Notes: a model not told the origin generated them from the letters alone. Counted from the stretch's first letter, positions 48,449-60,516 are shown. The stretch is 64,000 nucleotides of DNA from Neocallimastix lanati (nom. inval.) (GCA_016946835.1 JACVTC010000049.1:347501-411500), one strand, 5' to 3'. Made by a program: numbers and translations.

Positions 48449-51014
48449 AATAATAATAATAGTGAAAACTGATAGAATAGTAACGAATAATTATAAGAAA
48501 AAAGATAGTAATAATAGACAAATAAAAGTAAATAATCTTAACCATAATTATTATATAAATAGAGATAAGAAAGATTAAGTTATAATATAAAATTGGGTTT
48601 ATCATAATAATGATAATATACTCTAAATAATAATAAATATATAAATAAATATAACTGTTATTTATAATTTATTATTTTTATTAGAAATAGATTATATATA
48701 TTTTTCCCATAATAAATAAACTTTTAATTTCAATTAAATTATAATTATACTTTTCTCTATTTTATTATTTTATTAATAATATACATAAAAAAATATATGT
48801 ATATTTATATATATAATTAATCAAATTTAAATTATATTTGAATTTAAGTTCATTGAATATATTATATATACCCCGTTTATATTTAACAGATATAAAAATT
48901 TTTATTATATATATAAAAATAAGAAATAAGTAAATTATTTAGAATTGGAGTATAAAATAGTAATCTTGTTTTGTTCTTTTTTCTTTTTGTTTTAAAAAAA
49001 ATTGTCATGAATTTTTAAAAAAATGTTTAAAGAAAAATATATAAAAAAGATTAAAAGGAATCATATATATGATTGTAATAATAAATTATTAAATTATTAT
49101 ATTTTAATCTTAAGTGATATGATTCATAGAATGATATTTAGAAAATTCATATTGTAAAAATAAAACATTTAAATATGATACTAAATATTTTCTTGAAATT
49201 TTCTGTTTTATCTTGATCATCATTTTTCTTATTAAACCTATTTTATAACTCTATAATGGGTAGAATTTGTTCATTTACAAGAAATTCTTAATATTCAAAT
49301 TGACGATGGAAATTCCCTAAAAAAATATAGTAAAGTTTTTTTTTTTTTTTTTTTTTTTTTTTGAAAATATAAATTATTAGGTAATTATATTCAGTAGATA
49401 TGATTTTATCATTTATTTTTATATAATACTTAACATACTATAAGTAATAATTTTATTTATTCTTCCTTTGCCATTATAATATAAAAAATTTTTAATTTAT
49501 TAAATATTTATTAAGTTATATGATATTTTAAATCTTTCTTCAGTGAAATAGCATTTATTAATATTTTTTTTTTTTCCTTGTTTCTATTTATATTTATATT
49601 TTTTGTTATAAATTTTTATAATTATAAAATAAAATAATTATTGTTAATAAAATAATAATAAATTATGCATAATATATATAGTTCTATAAATTCAATGAAT
49701 ATTTAATAAATTTCTTCATTTTTATCATAATTTTAAAATATCAATTCACAAAAAGTATTAATAATCTTCTGCAATAACTTTACTAGTTTTTATATGAAAT
49801 TAAATTATTTATAATATATGGTTTTATGAAATAAAATTAATTATTAAATTAAATTATTTAGATAAAAAGTATAACTGAATGAATATTTTGATTAGATAAA
49901 TTAATAGTAATCATTATACTTTTATATTTAATACGATTTTGTTTAACATATATATTTTAAATTAAAAAATTAAAAAAAGAGTATATCTATTAAATATATA
50001 TCTATTAAATAAATCTATATAAAATTACTTATAAAATTTTATTAATTTGGAGGAATTAATAATCAATTATATTTTTTAATTATATAGATTTATGTAATTT
50101 GTATATTATTAATAAAAATTAAAAATAAAAAAAATCTATGAATTAATATCAATTTTTAATAATTAATTCATATATGTATATTCTTTATTATACTTGTAGT
50201 TAACTAATCATGAACAACGTCTTAATACTATTTTCTATTATTATTAGTGAATTTTATACTTATTATTATGTGATAACAAATTGTTTTCATAAATCCTAAT
50301 ATTATTTAATTAATTTAAAAAGTTTTAATGTATTATAAATAAACTATTATATTATAATATTTAATTATTTAATGTAATGAACTTAATATGATATATATAT
50401 GAATTATTGAATATTATTAATATTATTATTAAATTATCAATATATATAATTAATTTATTAAAGCATCAAAGAAGGAAAATTAAAGAAAAAAGTAATAATA
50501 TTTGATAATTCATATATATATAATATTAAAATCTTCATATTAAATAATTAAATATTATAACATTAAAATAATAATTATACATGATAAAGCCAATAAAATC
50601 AATATTTTTTATTTAAAAAAAAAAAGTTGTTCTTTAAGTAGGATGTTGATGCGAAAATAAAATAGAATCAGTCTAAATCTATATGTTGGATCTTCTAATT
50701 TAATAATATGGTGAAGTTTCTCTATTTGAATATATAGGTCAAACATCATATTACTTAATTTTTTTTTCTTTTTTTCAATATTCTTTCCTCTTTAAATAAA
50801 AGAAAAATTTAATAAGTCTAAAATATTATATATATATATAATTATAATAAATGTTAATAATATATGAAAATATACTGCTATTAGATATTAGATAATATAA
50901 TTATAAAATCAATAAAGACTATATAGATGCAATAATAAGATATAAATTATGTATAAAGTTAAATTTATAATTGTAATGAAATAATAACAAAAATGTTTCT
51001 TATTAATTATATAT
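48449..51014. other. Gene-free AT-rich DNA
   Basis: Mostly A/T with a few mixed patches (48860-48900, 49190-49320, 50620-50760). No frame exceeds noise and no element is recognised. Confidence 0.55.
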
Positions 51015-51340
51015 ATTTCATTATTAATATTTGGAATATATAAATAATGCAATGCATTTATGAACCAATGAATTCATAATACATATTTATGATACTTAAT
51101 AAGTAAATATTGATAACATAATTATATTATGAATATACTAATATTTATTTATTATATAGTAATAATACTATAATTATATTTCATTATTGATATTTAGAAC
51201 ATATAAATAATGCAATGCATTTATGAATCAATGAATTCATAATACATATTTATGATACTTAATAAGTAAATATTGATAACATAATTATATTATGATATAC
51301 TAATATTTATTTATTAAATAGTAATAATACTATAATTATA
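51015..51340. repeat. 163-bp tandem duplication
   Basis: Unit 1 starts at 51015 and unit 2 at 51178, both beginning ATTTCATTATT(A/G)ATATTT. They share ATGCAATGCATTTATGAA and ATACATATTTATGATACTTA. They differ at only a handful of positions, including one indel, so this duplication is recent but older than the one at 5561-5838. Confidence 0.88.
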
Positions 51341-52424
51341 TTATTAAATATATATTTTCAATTGTTAATTCAAAATTTAGTTCATAAATGCATTGCATAA
51401 TTCATACATTCCTAATATGAATAATGAAATATATTCATGAAATCTATTTAATTATAAAATTGAATGTAATATTTATAAATTAGTTATCAAAAGCGACGCA
51501 TTAATTTATTAAAAATCGTTTTTTATAATAAAAAAAATTATATATTTTTTCCTTTCCTTTTTTTTTTTTTTTTCTGTTTCTTTATTTTCTTTATTATTAC
51601 ATACTATATATATATTTTATTTTATTATTTTTTTTTAAAAATACTACTTTGCCACCATCATATATAAAAAAATTTATAAATTAATCAAAATATTGATAAT
51701 ATTTAACTCCGGTTTGAATGAACATGCAAACTTAATTAGTAACAATCGGAGAATACTATTAAGTTGATTCTAATAATATTTATAAATTATATAATGTAAC
51801 ATAAAAAGAATTATATTTATAATCTTATTTTTTATAATACTGTTATTTATTATATTTTAATATATATTAATTCATATAATGATTAATAATATGATTTTTT
51901 GAATTTTAAATTAAACTATAAAAAAAAAAAAAAAAAAATAAAGTGTATGGATGAACCACCAATAAAATTAAATTTATATTAACAATTATATAGTTAAAAC
52001 ATATTTAAATATATTTTTTTTATATTTTATAATTGTTTTATAATTATTTTTCATTTTTAGTTAGATGAAATATGTAATTAATTACTTTTAACTTTGTTTA
52101 AATGATATTATTTATTACCTTTTTTTTTTTTTCATTTCTATTATATATTTGAATTTAATATATATTCATTTTAATAATCTTTTAATTAATTATTTATATA
52201 TATTAATGTATAAATTTAAATATACAATATATATTTTTATATATATTTTTATATATATTTTTAATGATTAAATATTTCTTTACATAATTAAACTTTTTTA
52301 TTTTTTTTCAGTTTATAAATATTGTAACTTCTTTTTTTAATAAATTTATTATATTTAAATATGAAAAATATAATTTTTATATATAGTGATTTAACTATAT
52401 ATTTAAATATAGTTTATTTTTTTT

Positions 52425-52467
<43 letters not shown>

Positions 52468-52670
52468 CATTACTCCATACAAATTCTTGAATATATCTCA
52501 CCATTTTTTTTATTATTTCTCTCTTTTTTTCTTTTTTTTTTTTTTCTCTCTCTCTCTCTTTAATTTAATAATAAATATATTCAATTATATTTGACTTGAA
52601 ATTTAATATTTATATTTATAAGTGAATCAAACTCCAAAAGAAAGTAAACTGAATTAAAAAAAAAAAAAAA
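51341..52670. other. AT-rich DNA upstream of the Asn-rich gene
   Basis: It has a mixed patch around 51640-51770 (CTTTGCCACCATCA, CAATCGGAGAATAC), a long A run (about 52432-52466) and a TCTC run (52545-52560). The promoter of the gene at 52671 should lie here, but I cannot define it. Confidence 0.5.
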
Positions 52671-54434
52671 ATGCCTAAAAATAATCGTTCTCTAAAAAAT
52701 AAAAAAACCAATAATGAAGGTGATAATGTATTTATCAATAACTTTTTTAAGAACTTCATTTATGGTGTCCTTTGCTTTTCATATATTAGCAGTATCAATG
52801 CTAATTTAACGGAAAAGAAAACATCAGAAGAAAAAAAGAACGTAGTACTTAATTCTTCAGATGTAGATAACTTAAGAAAAAGAAAGTATGAACAAGAAGT
52901 TGAAATTGTAAGAAATATGAATAAAAAAATTAAACTTATTAATAAATGTAGAAATATTGGTGTTTCTACTAGAAAACGAAAACTATTAGTGAAAGTTGAT
53001 GAAGACAAAATAAATAAGAAAATAAGATTAAATAATCATAATAATATCGAAAATAATTTAAATAATAATAATATTAAAAATAATACAATTATCAATGATA
53101 ATACTAGTACCTTTAAATATATTAAAAATACTGTAAATAGTAATTATTCAATAAGCAATGATAATACTAGTACCTTTAAATATATTAAAAATATTGTAAC
53201 TAATAATTATTCAATAAACAATGAGAGTACTAGTATCTTTAAATATATTAAAAATACTGTAAATAGTAATTATTCAATAAACAATGAGAGTATTAGTATC
53301 TTTAAATATATTAAAAATACTGTAAATAGTAATTATTCAATAAGCAATGATAATACTAGTACCTTTAGATATATTACGTATAATTTAAATAATAATATTA
53401 AAAATAATGCAATTAACTATGATAAAGCTAGTACTTCTAAATATATTAAGAATAATATAAATAATGATTATTCAATAAGCAATGATAATACTAGTACCTT
53501 TAAATATATTACGCATAATTTAAATAATAATATTAAAAATAATGAAATTAATTGTGATAAAGTTAGTACTTCTAAATATATTAAAAATAATATAAATAAT
53601 AATTATTCCATTGGTAATGATAAAACTAGTACTCTTAAAGATATTGAGAACAATACTGACTCGGGATATAAATCTGATCTTGATACTGATTTCAAAACTG
53701 ATAATGATTCTGATTCCAATTTTGGAACTGAAATAAGTTTTGATACAGCATCAAGTTTTGAAACTGATTTTAATATTGACTGTGAATATGGTTCAATTGC
53801 TGTTTTTGATGAAAATTTTGATTTTAAATTAGCTGCTAAATCTAGAAAAAATTCTGGTCATTATAGTCGCGTTTTTGATAACCTTTCTAATTCTAAAATG
53901 GAACATCATAACATTAGTCAAACCACACCTAATAATAGTAAAGTTATTACAAAAACAGAAAAAAATAAAATTAACAATAAAAAATTTATTAAAAATAGCA
54001 GTAATAATGACAAAATTATTGAAAACAATAATTTTAATAAAGATATAAATAATATAAAAAATATTAAAAATGTTAAAAACAAAAGTAACGGTGAAGATAA
54101 TAATTATAGCCAACCAAAAAACGAAGTAAGAACTAATGGCTCCTATAATGATAACGGAGCTTTCATTGATAAAAAACTTTCCGAAAATGATATAAAAGCT
54201 GATTATGATAGTGATTCTCTTAGCTGCTGTAGTACTGATACTGTACCATACACATATACCGAAGAAGAAATTAGTAGTCTCTATTACGACACATTAAATA
54301 GAGTTTATAATAATAATTTAGAAAATCAAAGTGGTGTTCGGTTTAATAACGTAGCCGAAGTTTTCTATATATCAGATAACCAATTGAATTATGTGAAAAA
54401 AGATTATAAAGTAATATCAGAACAAGAATTTTAA
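52671..54434 (+). CDS. Asn-rich repeat protein with N-terminal hydrophobic helix and C-terminal VRF...YIS motif (587 aa)
   Basis: A single-exon frame. Residues 25-42 (FFKNFIYGVLCFSYIS) form one hydrophobic segment that could be a membrane anchor or uncleaved signal. Residues 50-125 are Lys-rich. Residues 141-335 hold imperfect repeats of about 25 residues built on (T/I)STFKYIKNTVN-NYSI and a second type with NLNNNIKNN and STSKYIKNN. An acidic Asp/Ser/Phe-rich part follows (about 335-380), then an Asn/Lys tract. The C-terminal 70 residues are better ordered: EEEISSLYYDTLNRVY, then GVRFNNVAEVFYIS. That V-x-F plus downstream YIS resembles the PP1-docking segment of PPP1R15 proteins (GADD34/CReP), which also have an N-terminal ER helix and central repeats. 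This is inference from layout; the usual basic residue before V is absent here. A decayed inverted copy of the C-terminal half lies at 56.1-56.7 kb. Confidence 0.8.
   Translation: MPKNNRSLKNKKTNNEGDNVFINNFFKNFIYGVLCFSYISSINANLTEKKTSEEKKNVVLNSSDVDNLRKRKYEQEVEIVRNMNKKIKLINKCRNIGVSTRKRKLLVKVDEDKINKKIRLNNHNNIENNLNNNNIKNNTIINDNTSTFKYIKNTVNSNYSISNDNTSTFKYIKNIVTNNYSINNESTSIFKYIKNTVNSNYSINNESISIFKYIKNTVNSNYSISNDNTSTFRYITYNLNNNIKNNAINYDKASTSKYIKNNINNDYSISNDNTSTFKYITHNLNNNIKNNEINCDKVSTSKYIKNNINNNYSIGNDKTSTLKDIENNTDSGYKSDLDTDFKTDNDSDSNFGTEISFDTASSFETDFNIDCEYGSIAVFDENFDFKLAAKSRKNSGHYSRVFDNLSNSKMEHHNISQTTPNNSKVITKTEKNKINNKKFIKNSSNNDKIIENNNFNKDINNIKNIKNVKNKSNGEDNNYSQPKNEVRTNGSYNDNGAFIDKKLSENDIKADYDSDSLSCCSTDTVPYTYTEEEISSLYYDTLNRVYNNNLENQSGVRFNNVAEVFYISDNQLNYVKKDYKVISEQEF
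53090..53660 (+). repeat. Coding tandem repeats in the Asn-rich gene
   Basis: About eight imperfect units of 60-90 bases, each with ACTAGTAC(C/T)TTTAAATATATTA and AATTATTCAATAA. Adjacent units are very similar, which implies recent in-frame expansion. Confidence 0.85.
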
Positions 54435-56063
54435 TCTATTTTATTAATTATTGGTTATTTGATATATATAAAATATATTTCTTTTACTAAAGAATATTAA
54501 AATGAATAATATTTATTTCTCAATTTTATTTTTTTTAACATTATAGTCTTATATATTTATATTTAGATTGAAACTAAAATAATTATTAAATCCATAGTAT
54601 AATTATTGTAATTATTAAAAATAATAGTAGTTAGGAAAAAAATTTTGATATAGCTAGCTGTCATAGCAGCAGCTTTAATAATTGATTTATAATAATAAGT
54701 TATTACAGTAGCAATTAATTATAATATTTATATTAAGATTTAAATAATTATTTTAGTATCAATATAAATATATATATATATATATAAAATAATCTAATTT
54801 ATTATGTTTTATGGCATAAATTTAGATTTATATATATTTATAATATTCAAAATAGAACGTTTTTTGAAATTTATTTAAAACTAGTACAGAATTAATATTA
54901 TTAATTTAATATATATAAATCAAATTTACAATATATATATATATAACCTATCCGGTGAGTATATATATTATCTATTTTATTTTATTTATATAGTACTTTT
55001 TTTTTTCTATTTCTATTTTTCAAACTATTTCTTTTTTTTATTTTTATTATAATAATATTATTATATATTATATCAGTTTTATATAATTTTATTTTATTTT
55101 ATTATAATTAGTAATATTTCATCAAACAATTTTCTTATAAAACAATTTCTATTTTATTTTATTATAAATATTATTATCGTAAAACAATTTTTTTTATTTT
55201 TTTTTATTTAAAGTAAATATTAGTACAAAATAATTTTTTTTATTAATTTTAATATATATATATTATTATAAAACTTTTTTTTTTTTTATTGAAAGTAATA
55301 AACAATTTTTTATAAAACTATTTTTTTTATTTGATAATGTTATAAATATTATTATCATAAATTAATTTTATTTATTTTATTATAAATAATATTTTAAAAA
55401 AACATTTTTTTTTTACCTTATATTATTATATTTTATTAATATTATATGTAATATTATCAATATATATGCATTATAAATGAATTAAATCTTGTATTTTTAT
55501 ATAAAACGTATATAATAAAAATAATATGATGCCAATATAAAATAAATATATATATTAATGTATTATAATAATATAAATTTAATAATGTTCTAGTGTTTTA
55601 TTTATTATAACTAAATATATAATTTTTTCATAACCTAACTAATTTTTTTTTTTATGATAAATGAATTTTAATATAATAAGGATAGATATATATCTCCTGT
55701 TGAAATGATTTATAAATAATTTTTATATTTTTTAAAAAAAAAAAATTGATAAAGATATAAAAAATTATTTGTTTTATGCCAAACTTAAAAGACCAATATT
55801 TAATTGTTCATTTATATATTTAATAAATTTTTTATTTATTTATTATATATATATATTTAATAATTATTATAGTTTTTCTCTAAATACAAAAATATATAAA
55901 GGTTTAATGTTAAAATAGTAAAATTGTGGAAATAAATGTTGTTCATTTAAATAATTGGTGGTAACAGAAGTATATTTAATATATATCAAATAGTCAATGA
56001 TTAACAAAATAAATTATAATTTTTGATTTGATTTTACTTTATAATTCTTTTTTATATAATTAG
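54435..56063. other. AT-rich DNA between the inverted gene copies
   Basis: It contains AT runs, a GTCATAGCAGCAGC patch near 54660 and several repeats of AAACAATTTTT(T)TATTTTATT (55110-55330). I see no gene. Confidence 0.55.
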
Positions 56064-56700
56064 GTTAGTTATCTGAAATGTAAAAAAAACCTCGGTTACA
56101 CTATTAAATTGGGACACCATTTATATTTTCCAAGTTATTATTATAGACTCTATTTAATGCGTTGTAGTAGTGGACTACTTATTTCTTCTTCAGTTTAAGA
56201 ATATGGTAATGTATTTGTACTAGAGCAGATAAGGAATCACTATCATAATCAACTTTTTTACCATCTTCTGAAAGTTTTTTATCAAAGAGAGCTTTATTTT
56301 CATTATAGGAGCCATTAGTTCTCACTTCGTTTTTTGGTTGGATAAAATTATTTTCTTCACTGTTACTTTGGTCTTTAACATTTTTAATATTTTTTATATT
56401 ATTTTTATCTTTATTAAAATTATTGTTTTCAATGATTTTGTCATTATTAATGACATTTTTATCTTTATTTTCGATAATTTTGTTATCATTAATAATATTA
56501 TTTTTAATAGTTTTGTTATTGCTAATATTATTTTTACTTTTATTTGAATTCATATTAGCAATATATAAAATATTTAATAATTTTGCTATAATTTTCTTTA
56601 TTGTTACTTTGGTTTTTATTATATTTATATTATTTTTATTTCTTTTATAAGAATATCTTTTTTTTTTAATGACTTTTAATTTATTTAAATATTTTTATAC
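56064..56700 (-). pseudogene. Decayed inverted partial copy of the 587-aa gene
   Basis: On the minus strand, 56553-56179 keeps an open frame that matches the larger gene closely: NDKIIENNNFNKD(K/I)NNIKNIKNVK, QPKNEVRTNGSYN, DKKLSE and YDSDSLS. Homology goes on at DNA level past the frame's end to about 56064 (GCATTAAATAGAGTCTATAATAATAA, GAGGTTTTTTTTACATTTCAGATAAC), but a deletion after YDSDSLS shifts the frame and two stops fall near the position of the VRF motif. Upstream, an open Asn/Lys-rich reading runs back to about 56695 without an ATG. The N-terminal half, with the hydrophobic helix and repeats, is absent. It is an inverted relic from a local duplication and is probably not functional. 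Confidence 0.8.
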
Positions 56701-56904
56701 TTTTATATATATATATATATTTTAATTTCAATATATATATATATATAATGAAACTAATATTTTATTACTTTAAACAATAAATAAAGCAATGGAAGTATAC
56801 TCTTTTTCCTAGCCTGAGACAAACAAGCAAACAAATAATGTCATATGGTAATTTTAATTATTAATATAATATTATAATATATTTATAAGAAAAATTTAGT
56901 TTAT

Positions 56905-57058
56905 AATTGAATAATAAATAATAATAAATAATAATAATAATAAATAATAATAATTAATAATAATAATAAATAATAATAATAATAATAATAATAAATAATA
57001 ATAAATAATAATAATAATAAATAATAATAAATAATAATAATAATAATAAATAATAATA

Positions 57059-57113
<55 letters not shown>

Positions 57114-57185
57114 GATAATAATAATAATAATAATAAAAATAATAATAGATAATAATAATAATAAATAAATAAAACTAATAATAAT
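56905..57185. repeat. AAT/AAATAAT microsatellite
   Basis: About 280 bases of TAA and AATAATAAAT units. Tyr- and Ile-rich frames here are artefacts of the repeat. Confidence 0.9.
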
Positions 57186-57235
57186 GTAGAAATTAAAAAA
57201 TTTTGTATCAATATATTTATACAATTATTAAGATT

Positions 57236-57515
57236 AAATTATTCCTAAACCTGTGGTACAATCATTGGTAGTACAGGTAATCATTTGCTGATTTTCCTGA
57301 ATCACCTCCAACATTAACATAATGTGTTGGTTGACATTATTGAAACACATGCATTTGTATTATGTTTTTAAAAGTTTTTTTGAAATTGTATGTAATAGAG
57401 ACATCGACTTACAGTACTTGAATGAAATAAAGAAAGACAATTAGAAACTGTGTTGTAGTTTTTGATGTAGCTCCCTCACATTTAACCACAATTATGTTTT
57501 GGGCTTTATCAATAT
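57236..57515 (-). pseudogene. Possible remnant of a Cys-repeat secreted protein gene
   Basis: Sequence composition rises here. On the minus strand, one piece reads IDKAQNIIVVKCEGATSKTT (about 57450-57515) and, after a candidate GTAAGT donor and about 100 non-coding bases, another reads ENQQMITCTTNDCTTGLG and ends in a stop near 57236. Gut fungi have secreted proteins built of short repeats of the form (L/I)I-x-C-x(3-4)-C, which these fragments resemble. I see no start, signal peptide or full repeat array, so this is most likely a relic. Confidence is low. Confidence 0.3.
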
Positions 57516-57883
57516 TATATTTTTTTTTTTTTTTTTTAATTTTACTTATAAAAATTGACCAATTTATAAAAAAAAAAAAAAAAAAAAGAAATAAATAATA
57601 GAAATAAATGATGACTTTTATTATAATAAATTAAATAAATCTTAATAATAAATTTATACTTTATAATCTCAATATATTAAACCATAGATAAATATTTATC
57701 TATGAGTTTTATGAATTAAATTTATGTTTTTTTTTTATGTTTATTTTATTTTTTCTTTTTTTTTCATATTTTTATTTTTATTTATTCTCTTTTTTCTTTT
57801 TTTTTAATACTTTTATTTTTTTTTGTTTTATTTTTTTCTTTTTTTTATATTTTTATTTTTGTTTATTTTATTTTTATTTTTAT

Positions 57884-57917
<34 letters not shown>

Positions 57918-58627
57918 AATTATTATTGACAAAAGAGATATAAATTTAATATTTAATATTAATTATTAAATATTAAATTTATATCTTTTTGATAATAATT
58001 ATTTTATTTTATTTTATTTCAATATGTATTATTATAATTATAATAATTATAATACTTTAATTCATATAAAATTTATATATTTCTATATATTAGAATATAT
58101 AATTAATATATTACCTATTTCTTATAAATAGATTAGATTATTTATATTAGAAATAAGAGAACTCTCTTGTAAAATTTTAGGAATTAGAATTATTATTTTA
58201 ATTGTACGAATATTATAATTTTATTAATAAAATTTACTAAACTACCATTATTTAAAACCCACTGCTTGTAAATTATTGCACATAAAAGTCCCGCATATCA
58301 ATGTAGAAATCATGTGAGAAAATCTATAAAAAAAAAAATATATAAATAAAGATATTTATTATTTTTTTATTTATTTATTTTTATTATTATTTTTTTTCCT
58401 GTATTGTATGTAGTAAGATTTTATAATAAATGAGATTAATACATTAATTGCAAAATTTTAATTTAAATAAATAAATAATAAATAAAAAATAAATAAATAA
58501 ATAAAAAATAAATAAATAAATAAATAAATAATAAATAAATAAATAAATAAATAAACAAATAAATATATATATATATATAAAAGTTTAATGAAAATGTTAA
58601 TAATTCTGAGTTTATCTCATATTTATT
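57516..58627. other. Gene-free AT-rich DNA with a long hairpin and AAATA repeats
   Basis: T runs (57725-57913), an inverted repeat at 57937-57985, a mixed patch at 58245-58330 and AAATAAAT repeats at 58455-58560. No gene is seen. Confidence 0.6.
57915..58005. repeat. Long inverted repeat (21-bp perfect arms)
   Basis: 57937-57957 and 57965-57985 are perfect reverse complements around a 7-base loop. Weaker pairing continues outward (AATTATTAT...CAAAAGA), for arms of about 35 bases in all. It could be a small hairpin-type element or simply AT-rich symmetry. Confidence 0.75.
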
Positions 58628-58712
58628 TTATTTAATTATATCTGTTCCAAATTCATCTAAATATTTCACTAATTTTTCATTACCACTTTCATAAAATAAT
58701 GGGGTTGTCTTT
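58628..58712 (-). pseudogene. Isolated 3' exon encoding the end of an ankyrin repeat
   Basis: After a good acceptor (pyrimidine-rich tract ending AATAG at 58717-58713), the exon reads KTTPLFYESGNEKLVKYLDE followed by FGTDIIK and a stop at 58630-58628. TPL, GNEKLVKYL and G-x-DI are the ankyrin-repeat consensus positions, so the family call is firm even for one repeat. Upstream (58713-59640) there is only AT-rich DNA and the duplicated block. No further ankyrin exon is visible within 1 kb, so the rest of the gene is missing or separated by a long intron. It is probably a relic. Confidence 0.65.
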
Positions 58713-58857
58713 CTATTAAAAATGAAAAAAAGAAAGTCAAATATTATTATAATAAGAATTATAAATATATATATATATATAACAATAATAATTATAAATA
58801 GTAGTAATAATAATTAATAATAATAAATATGATGATAATAAAGTTTATAAAAAAAAA

Positions 58858-59637
58858 AGTCACGTCACAATTATTTATATAGCTTTTATTAAAATTTTTA
58901 TTTTTCTTCTCTGAAATTATATGTATAATTTTTTTTTTTTTTTATGAAAAAGTCAAATTATTTCTGATTATAAAACTATTATAATGACTTTATTATCATG
59001 ATTTATTTTTATTATTTTTATAATTATTATTATATTATTATATTATTATATTATTATTATTAAAAAAAAAAAAAAAAAAAATAAAAAAAATAAAAAAAAA
59101 GAAAAATTAATAATGATTATAACAAAATAATCCTTTAATAATATTTACATATTGAACTAAATTATATATTTTTTAAGTTATTAATTAAATACAATAAAAT
59201 AACAGTTAATAAAAAAATATACATTTTATTATCAAGAGGAATATAAGTTAATTCATATTATTAAAAAGTATATTTTTGGAATCAGAAAGAAATAATTATA
59301 TACAAATATGTAATATATTATAATTTATGCATTTTAGATTCAATTGGTTAATACAAAAAAAAAAAAAAAAAAAAAATAGAGAAAAATTATAAAAAATATA
59401 AATAATAATAATAATAATATATAAAAAAAAATTATATAATTTATTCGTTGTAACGAATAATCAAAAAATATTTTGTATATAGAATTGAGTGATAAATATA
59501 AAAATTATTATTTTATAAATTTATCATTATATTTGTAATAGAAAAAAAAAATTTTTTTTTTTTTTTTAATCATTACTAATTTGAAATATAAAACATGAAA
59601 AAAAAAATAATTATTATATAATATTATTATTATTAAA
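58858..59637. repeat. Duplicated block, copy 1
   Basis: It matches 61967-62730 at roughly 85% by eye. Shared landmarks are ATATAGCTTT, TTTATTTTTCTTCT(C/T)TGAAATTATAT, ATAATCCTTTAATAATATTTAC, TTTTGGAATCAGAAAGAAAT and a palindrome ATTCGTT-GT-AACGAAT (59443-59458). It is non-coding. Copies differ mainly in A/T-run lengths. Confidence 0.85.
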
Positions 59638-59729
59638 TATGACACTTAAATTCAGAAATGATATTTATATTTTATTTTGTTTTTAATATATTTATTTTAT
59701 TGCTTTTACGTTAAGAAAGACCTTTTTCA

Positions 59730-60516
59730 TTTTTAAAATGTGAATAAATATGCAATACTGACTTTATTTAATTCATCTAAAGAGTATAAAAATTTTGTTT
59801 CTTCATTTAGTTCTGTTTTATTTTGTAATTTTGCCTTATTATATTCTATAAATAACGAGTTATGATTATCTAAATATAGCTTAAAGTTATTATTTTTAAT
59901 TCCTAATTTCTTTTTTTTTATTTTTATTTCAATTTTAAATTGTCTGGGGCCTGTTTCTGAAAATTTTTCTTTTAATTCATTTATCATTAAGTATACACCT
60001 ATGCAATTATTTAATAGACTTTTTGTATATTCATCGAAATTGTTCTATATTATAATCCTGGCGGTATTGTCATATTTAAATGTTTATTTTTATTGGTGTT
60101 TATATCTTTAATATTCTTTGATATATGATCACCTAATTCTTCAGAATCAAGGAAGAATTTTAATTCTTATTTCCATTTGTGAAAGATTTCAGTTTTTTAT
60201 TAAAGTTTTTATAATTTCCAATGGGAATATTTGAATTTTCTTTGTTTACTTCTTCAGAAATTATGTCAACAGGATTAAATTTTGAATTTTGAATTTTATT
60301 TTCATAAATATCAATTGGATCAATTTGAAATTTATTCAATATTTTATTATCTTCACCATGCTTGGAAAGTTATTTTACATTATTGTTTTCATTATTATTA
60401 GGATATTTGTTTCCATTGTTTTCAATAATCAATATTATTGAAATTTTGTAGCTTTCTTCATATATATCTAAAGGTATGGCATTTCGAATTAATTTATCAA
60501 TATAATTATTATTTTC
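59730..60516 (-). pseudogene. Decayed gene for an Asn-rich protein, family unknown
   Basis: An intron acceptor-like TTTAATAG (ending 60517) opens a reading from 60516: NYIDKLIRNAIPLDIYEESY, then NKYPNNNENNNVK and a stop near 60370. It continues as LSKHGEDNKILNKFQIDPID and SEEVNKENSNIPIGNYKNFN to a stop near 60157. After a frameshift it resumes as FFLDSEELGDHISKNIKDIN, stops again near 60055, and ends with an 84-codon frame (59987-59733: MINELKEKFSETGPRQFKIE on). Three or more breaks make it a pseudogene. The parts are helical and charged; xPIDIYE occurs twice. I recognise no domain. Additional exons upstream cannot be excluded. Confidence 0.65.

Noticed and set aside
48330-48605. Poly-Tyr frame
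   Set aside because: Translated (TAA)n microsatellite.
53829-54113. 94-codon minus-strand frame within the Asn-rich gene
   Set aside because: Antisense of AAT-rich codons; gives Ile/Phe strings.
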